Of a DNA stretch of 64,000 bases, positions 58,270 through 64,000 are shown piece after piece. The notes below the pieces were generated by a model. The model made no database searches. It was not told where the DNA came from and saw only the letters and a list, made by a program, of their open reading frames with translations. The translations under genes and the position numbers were made by a program. The DNA comes from Gamarada debralockiae. Lineage: Eukaryota > Ascomycota > Leotiomycetes > Helotiales > Hyphodiscaceae. Every line of letters starts with the position of its first letter. The stretch's first letter is position 1. The stretch is from positions 62,001 to 126,000 of the forward strand of contig NXFV01000633.1 in assembly GCA_002803225.1 (NCBI GenBank). The letters are read 5' to 3'.

Positions 58270-58849
58270 GGCAGCAGCTGGTCGCCTTGCAGCGTCCACG
58301 TCGAGATGTCGTGGAGAAAGCGTTTAGAGGGAATTATTGTGGGTGGCTGTGGTGGTGATGGTGAAGAGGTGTTCGTGATGAGATAGTCGCAAGGATATGG
58401 TATTTCTTTGCAGTGGTAGGTAAAATTTCGAAGGTAAGTGTGAAGCAGTGAATGACGCACTCGCAAATGTACAAATGTGAGAAGCTGCAAGAGCGTGAAT
58501 TTCAGAGTGGTGAATGACTTCGAATGTTTCTGGCTTGAAGCTCAGTATCCGCGGCAATTGGAATCAAAACTCGCGTGAATAGACTTCAGATGAGAACAAG
58601 AGCTAGTGAGCCTACCAATTTTTATTCCTGGGCCTTCATGCACGAGTCGCTGAATCAAATTGCAAGAGTTCAGGGATACTTTCAGAACTCCATGAATTGC
58701 TCTCATATACCATATGTACGCAGAACGATGCCCAATCTCCTCCCTCGAATTAGCGACTTGATTCCTAATTGACACCAAGGTTCATACTCGCTAATCATGA
58801 TAGTAACATCATCTCCTGATCATTACACATGAAAGAAGAAACCAACATC
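58270..58849. other. Intergenic
   Basis: 580 bases between two broken genes; no coding text recognised. Confidence 0.35.
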
Positions 58850-59605
58850 TCAAGCAATCCTGTTTCTTAGGCTTCCGGACAATCTCCATATCAAAACGAG
58901 CCTTCTGTCGTTCTCCGAGAGAAGTGAATTCCTCCTAAACTTTTCCTGTGCCTCCTCGATGGAGTTCATCTTGGCTTCCATGGGAATATGCAGGGCAGTC
59001 AAAATACTTCTCAATACGTGCGAGTCCCTTCTCAAATGTCCAGCTCAATTCCCGCTGCTCTTCGAAATCAACCATTGCCTGTTGCCTCCATCTTTGGATC
59101 TCCACACCAACCTCGGTCTTCTTCTCCATAAGCTTCTCCATCTCGGTAAGGCTTTTTGTCTCAGGCATAGGAATTTCCAGATGCTTCGCAGCCTCCACTC
59201 TCTTCACAGCGTCCCAAGCCTTGAGCCGGATATCCTTCATAGTCCGGGCATCGAGAACTCTTCTGTTTCTCTGCTCAAGTTGATTCACTTCCTCGTGGCC
59301 ATAGCTTTCTCGTCGAATTCATTACCAAATTATGTGATCAACCTACGGCACATAAGCTTGTATTCGAAGGCGTGCGTAATTTCTGATAGGCGGAACTGCT
59401 GCTACTTCAATAAGGTGGTGGTGGTCAGTAAAGTCCCATGGTGAATTGAATACCAAGTCTCACAGGATTCTCTACAGTCGGGGAGTTCTTGCCATTCGCT
59501 GGTATGTAAGTGATTTCCATAGTAAACCGAAGTGAAGAGGATATCGGTGGAAGGATGCTGTCGAGGGGACGTACTTGTAGTCAGGACTGTGTCGTTGGGA
59601 GACAT
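58850..59605 (-). pseudogene. Second broken helical protein gene
   Basis: An ATG (MSPNDTVLTT, 59605) precedes a GTACGT donor. Downstream coherent text reads FRLSEITHAFEYKLMCRRLI, then a stop, FGNEFDEKAMATRK, another stop and a frame change into VNQLEQRNRRVLDARTMKDI, KAWDAVKRVEAAKHLEIPMP and RWRQQAMVDFEEQRELSWTF. A further frame change near 58990 leads to TALHIPMEAKMNSIEEAQEK and the end at RNRIA. Helical, charged, no family recognised. The opening MSPN is shared with the neighbouring broken gene, which may or may not be meaningful. Confidence 0.58.
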
Positions 59606-60069
59606 AGTTTGGGGAAGTTTTAAGGAAGGTGGAGAGGACGAGTTGGCAATTGAGGGAAACCACTTAACTCTAACGAGAGACGCGATACTAGGCAGTGGAT
59701 GGGATAAATGAAAAGTAGGATGAGTGAATTTGCTAGAATGCGAGGTATGTATTGTAAAAGAAGGAATCTCGATCGGTGAATAGGACTCAACGAGTCTGCG
59801 AAACGGATGTCAGTCAACTTTGGGACCGCTCAAACCATTTGAACTATTGAAGCAAAGGGAGCAATGAGCCCCAGTCCCCCTCTCTCTGGCCTCTAGAGCA
59901 CGAACGAGAGACAAAAAAAATAAGTCGAAGGAGGCCATCCACGTTGAAAACACCTAAAAACAAGCTGAAAGCACCAAAATGAGTCGAAAGAACTCAGAGG
60001 TATTATCAGAACTCCAGATTTCTCTCATCTGTTCCGTATATGTACAAAAGACACACTCCATTCCCCCTT
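59606..60069. other. Intergenic
   Basis: Promoter side of the broken gene and 3' flank of the complex I gene. Nothing recognised. Confidence 0.35.
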
Positions 60070-60830
60070 CTATTGGAATGTCCGGCAAGGATATCTGCAA
60101 TCAACGTTAGCCCTGGATCTTCCCATATAACAAACAGGCACTTACTCTTCAGGATAAGCATTCTCAGCCGTAAGCGTATACTTACCAGCACCCGGCTTCA
60201 AACTCCTCCCACTCGGCAATGGAGGCAATCCATCTCTACCAAACATCTCCAACGCACCACCCTTCCCTGCCTTAAAATACGCCGCAAGACCAGTCTCGCC
60301 CTCCTTCTGCACCTCGACCAATTCCTTCGTTCCCGCTTCACCAATCAATTCCTTCTTCGGCGTACTCTGACTTCCTACAGTTAAGAGACCTACGACATCG
60401 CCTTGGGACATGACTGAGAGTCGAGGATATGAGCGTCGGACATCACGCTTCCAGTATGGGTTATCGGCGATATCGCCCGCGGGAATGGTGACCGGGTCGA
60501 CGAAGGAGAAGGGGTCGTTGGATCCGGGGGGTGGGTTGCGGAATTGGGGGTTCAAGGGGACGCCGTTCGAGCGGTTGGGATCGACGGCGAAGACTCGACG
60601 AATGGTCTCCCAGATTCCCGTGGATTGGAGGGTATATTTCTGCAGATAATAATCACTACTTGCGCCTGCTGAGGTTGTAGGATTGACTGCTGGAGAACGG
60701 ACGTTTGGGGATGGGAGGAGGGTTTGAGGAGCATGGGGAGAGGTTGAAGATTGAGGTTTGAACTCACTTTGCCGACTCCAATGACTCTACTACTGGTTTG
60801 TGCAGCCTTTGCTGCTGCTTTTGAGGACAT
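60070..60830 (-). CDS. nuo-21.3: NADH:ubiquinone oxidoreductase 21.3-kDa subunit (complex I)
   Basis: Exons 60830-60768, 60639-60146 and 60094-60070 give 193 aa, close to the Neurospora 21.3-kDa subunit. Family text: KYTLQSTGIWETIRRVFAVD, then NPQFRNPPPGSNDPFSFVDP, TIPAGDIADNPYWKRDVRR and YPRLSVMSQGDVVGLLTVGS. It is an accessory subunit of mitochondrial complex I. The last intron has a perfect GTAAGT donor overlapping the codons GAG TAA, so retention gives a protein ending NAYPEE while splicing gives NAYPEEYPCRTFQ; splicing is preferred because of the good donor, branch (CTAAC) and acceptor. Intron 1 is 128 bases. Confidence 0.9.
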
Positions 60831-61418
60831 CTTGAGCTTCGGATATGCAACGAGCTTGCAATTGACTCGTTGCGGATGCGAGGGGGCTCGATGCGTATGA
60901 TTTTAGAGGTTGTTCGTCGTCAATCTTCAAAACGGACGTCGGAATTAGCTGCCGAGCTTTACCCGATCCAGAGGAAAGAGCGCTGAGTGCGGTTTGATAT
61001 TGGGATCAGAAGGTGGCACCTGCTTTAGAAATCAGAGGATTAATTATTTTCTTGATTCATATGCGGACAAGATTCTGCGCTCTAAGTAAGTTCTCCAGAA
61101 ATAATTTCTCAAGTGGCCAAGAATCCGATCAGTATCACTGCATCAGCATGCGATTTTCGCAAGAAGAATGTTCAATTACTGCAAGTCTGCAAAATACATG
61201 AGGAGAAGTAACTAGAGAACTTCCATGCGTGTAGAATACATGTCTTTGCAAGCAAACCGTTCCTCAGCGCTTTCAAGGACATATCCCATCTCTTCCTATC
61301 GGCCATTCATTGACAACGCATTTCGGCCTTTTCCATGCCTCCATTTTGTACCACCGAGAACATGAAATCATAACTTTTCGCCGACTGCGTTCTTTAACCT
61401 CCGCTCAAATATCCTCTC
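60831..61418. other. Intergenic
   Basis: 588 bases between two minus-strand genes; promoter of the complex I gene. No other feature recognised. Confidence 0.4.
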
Positions 61419-62441
61419 TCAAAGTCCAGCTGGCTTTGCCTCGTTGCTATCAAGCTTCTCGGCCGTGTCAGCCACTTGTGCAGCAGTGTCGGCCTGGGCA
61501 ATGTCCTCCTTTGTAGCACCGTTTGCACCATTAACAGCTGGCTCAGTCACCGACTCCTGCGCAGCAGCAACTGGGGCAGCTGCTGCCGATCCATATCCTC
61601 CAGTAACCTTCTTAGCAACCTCAAGAGTGCCTGTTGGAGAGCCTGCCTCAGCAGCGAGAACCTTTCCTGACTTTTCGACCACGAAGACACCTCTGGTTGT
61701 GCCTGCGGGAGCTTTCTTCAAGCCAATAGCGGAGATGAGAGTTGAGCTGGGATCGCAGAGAAGAGTATATGGGAGCTTCTGCTTCTCCTTGAAGGTTGTG
61801 TTGGCTTTTGGTGGGTCCTTGGAGAGACCGTAGACGGAGAAACCGGTGACAGTGAAATCGGCGTGCGCATCTCTGAAACTGCATGCTTGAGTAGTGCCTG
61901 GTGAAAGTCAGTAATAAAACGTGAAACGGGCATCTGGGAAATCACAAAGAAGCGAAAAAGTACTTACAGCCGGGAGTAGAAGCCTTAGGATAAGTGAAGA
62001 GAACGACACCAGCAGTACTCTCATCGACCAATTTCTTGAGTGTAGTCTTGACACCGTCGTGCGTCTCGATCTCGCCACCAAATCCCTCGAGGTTGATTGT
62101 CTCTCCCGCCGCGATTTTGGACGCACTGGGTGATCCATTGGTCTTAGTGGCTTTTGGGCTACTAGTGATGACTTCCTTGACTTTTGCGACGGCCTTTGCG
62201 ACAGGTCCCTTCTTTTTGGCGGGAGGAGCTGCAGCTGGCTCGACAGCCGGCGCTTTGCGTTTTCTCAACTCAGGAGGCACTGTAAAGATGACGGAGTCAG
62301 CATAAGTTCAATGGGACAAGACGCAGAGATCCGCGCGCGATATATGATTCTGAGCTTCAATAACATTCTCTTATCAAGTCTTTGTGCGAGAACTCTGGAA
62401 CTGCGCCCGAACAAGGTGGATTGCTTGAAGGGATACGTACT
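61419..62441 (-). CDS. DOT5: Nuclear PrxQ/Dot5-type peroxiredoxin, start codon split by an intron
   Basis: Coding parts 62441 (the A of ATG), 62279-61968 and 61897-61419, 263 aa. The frame opens at TGCCTCCTGAG directly after an acceptor; the GTACGT donor at 62440 follows an A, so splicing makes A|TG. No upstream in-frame ATG exists in exon 1. The protein begins MPPELRKRKAP with a Lys/Ala/Pro-rich, nuclear-type N-terminus. The active site is YPKASTPGCTTQACSFRD: peroxidatic and resolving Cys five residues apart, as in PrxQ/BCP and yeast Dot5. A 50-residue Ala/Glu-rich C-terminal tail (TAAQVADTAEKLDSNEAKPA) is an extension. It reduces peroxides using thioredoxin. Confidence 0.88.
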
Positions 62442-63771
62442 CTTGCGCGTTGAAGATGAGCTTGAGTAGATGTCAAAGTAGGAGTCGTCGTCGTGGAATT
62501 GGCGCTTGTGATTGGCGCAAATAAGGGGCCGGATTTATTGATTGCGGATGGGCCGCTCTGATAGAGAAGCTGGCCCGTTCACACGGTGCGACAGGAGAGC
62601 GCGCGAAGAAGAGGTGGATTTATTTGAGAGAAAGAAGGATGGGGAGGATGGATGGACGTTGAATTATAAGCTGAGCGATCTCCTCATACTCAAAGCTACG
62701 CAGAGCTAGGTCAGGGGGTACAGATGTTGGCGCACGCTCTTGTATGATCGCCTCAAGAAGGCTCAGACGCAGAACCAAGGATCCTCCAGCAAATGGGCAA
62801 ATGGGAGCTCTATCAACCGCCACGAATAGCTCTCGCTTGGATTATTTTGGGTGCACAAACCACTTCGTAAGCCGGGGAAGTTATGGGGCAATTTGTAGTT
62901 CAGTCAATGATTGGACAGCGTTGATGCTTTTTCAGGGAATTTTGGAGGTTGGGAGGGATCGAAGAGCGGGAAGAGGCATATTATTGGTATCTCAAGTAAC
63001 TGTTGCTCAGAACTTAGGTGGGATAGGTAGATGAATGAAGGAAATAATGATAGAAGTTGGGCTTCTACAGAATCTTGGTGCGTCGATGCCCGCATATCGA
63101 AGCGTTCGGTGAAGGGGGCCGTGAGGTTTCCCGGTGTATCCTTCATGTGAATCAAAAGATGCATGATGGACGTCGAAGTCCACCTGAGGAAGCGGAGAAC
63201 CAGATAGATCGGATCTCACGGTACAAGTATTCCAATCCTTCTGTGTACTCGGGCATGAGGGTAGTCATGAGGCTTTTCGTTTTGTGAAACCAGAGCTCCG
63301 TGGCTCCCAAGCTTGATCTTGATTTGATGCACTGTGACGAAAATGATGGAGAAAATCATCGTTGATCCGTCATCATTGGCAGCACTTCTCCGGCTGGCTT
63401 TCTGAATTTGATGTCTGAAATTCGGTTGCTCCGGTCATTGCAAGGAGTGGAATGCAAAATCTGCTACATCGGTCAATCGGCAACTGCCAAAGCGAATCGG
63501 CGCTAGCGGCGAGAAATCTTCTACCGTAAGAAAATTGGTCGGGAAAGATGGAGAACAGAAAACGATCATCCACAGCTTCTCTATTTAAGTGTGTGCCTCC
63601 CTTCCATCTCCACATTCCCCATACACGAGGAGAAAGAATATAGAATCGTTTCATCGACAGCAATACACAAGCTATCACATCGAATCGGCGCGCTCCATAA
63701 ATCGATACCACAACGCGACTGAGATTTCAGCTTTCAAGAAATTTGACTAGTCCTGCACACAATACACGATC
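62442..63771. promoter_or_regulatory. Divergent region, DOT5-like / UPS1
   Basis: 1.3 kb including the 5' leader of the peroxiredoxin gene (open but ATG-free) and the UPS1 promoter. Short open frames on both strands around 62.7-63.3 kb resemble nothing known. Confidence 0.4.
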
Positions 63772-64000
63772 ATGAAGGTCTTTTCCAACGACTGCACGTT
63801 CAACTACTCCTGGGAGGAAGTTTCAACTGGGAATTGGGTCAAATATTGCCCATGGAACGATAAATCGACACATGTCATTGCAGTCGACACGTTATCGCGA
63901 CAAGTTGATCCCGAGACTGGAATTGTACGCCATCCTTCATCATTGTCAGATCCGTCAATTTTCTAACATTTTTCTAGCTACGAACCGAACGTCTCATCAC
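63772..64000 (+). CDS. UPS1: PRELI/Ups1-family lipid transfer protein, truncated by the right edge
   Basis: Exon 1 63772-63924 and exon 2 from 63978 to the edge. The text MKVFSNDCTFNYSWEEVSTG, NWVKYCPWNDKSTHVIAVD and RQVDPETGILRTERLIT is the standard opening of the PRELI/MSF1 domain. Ups1 with Mdm35 carries phosphatidic acid across the mitochondrial intermembrane space for cardiolipin synthesis. The N-terminus resembles Ups1 more than Ups2/3, but only the first 60 residues are visible, so the subtype is provisional. The intron (GTACGC...TTTTTCTAG) joins ETGI to LRTERL in phase. Confidence 0.88.

Overview
This is a stretch of nuclear chromosome from a filamentous ascomycete (Pezizomycotina; a Leotiomycete such as a member of Helotiales seems likely, but that is inference). 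The evidence is dense intron-containing genes on both strands, short introns (mostly 45-120 bases) with GTRNGT-like donors and CTAAC/CTGAC-like branch sites, and typical fungal single-copy genes. The left edge cuts ELP1 and the right edge cuts a UPS1/PRELI gene. No tRNA, rRNA, CRISPR, intact transposon or secondary-metabolite cluster was recognised.

Layout. 1-16 kb: ELP1 (Elongator), a DUF3984-like protein, a Nop15-like nucleolar RRM protein, an SMN homologue split over five exons, a secreted cupredoxin, an unrecognised small membrane protein, a SERF/4F5 protein and a four-pass membrane protein. 16-30 kb: guanylate kinase, the Cdc10-type septin, mitochondrial ribosomal protein bL32m, SKI8, a GPI-type wall protein, the mitochondrial Holliday-junction resolvase CCE1, glutathione reductase and an unrecognised 524-aa protein. 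30-52.6 kb: a broken gene, a short RecQ helicase, a DUF2855 protein, a Cys-motif protein that looks frameshifted, a dysferlin-domain protein, a small helical protein, a PPR protein, MAD2, GUF1, a membrane-anchored histidine phosphatase, a DUF1761-like membrane protein, NAA10/ARD1 and a short-chain dehydrogenase. 52.6-59.8 kb: a gene graveyard holding a heavily mutated methionyl-tRNA synthetase copy and two other broken genes, with only LTO1 intact. 60-64 kb: a complex I 21.3-kDa subunit, a nuclear PrxQ/Dot5-type peroxiredoxin and the start of UPS1.

The genes do not form one pathway. Themes are mitochondrial maintenance and translation (bL32m, CCE1, GUF1, PPR, complex I, UPS1), RNA biology (SMN, Nop15, SKI8, ELP1) and cell division (septin, MAD2). 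Several neighbours are divergent with short shared promoters. The most unusual signals are start codons isolated or split by introns (SKI8, Dot5-like), a probable GC-AG intron in SMN, paired in-frame start codons that suggest dual mitochondrial/cytosolic products (GUK1, GLR1), and the cluster of pseudogenes with mostly G:C-to-A:T nonsense changes. Exon coordinates below were read by eye from splice signals and reading frame and were not checked against transcripts.
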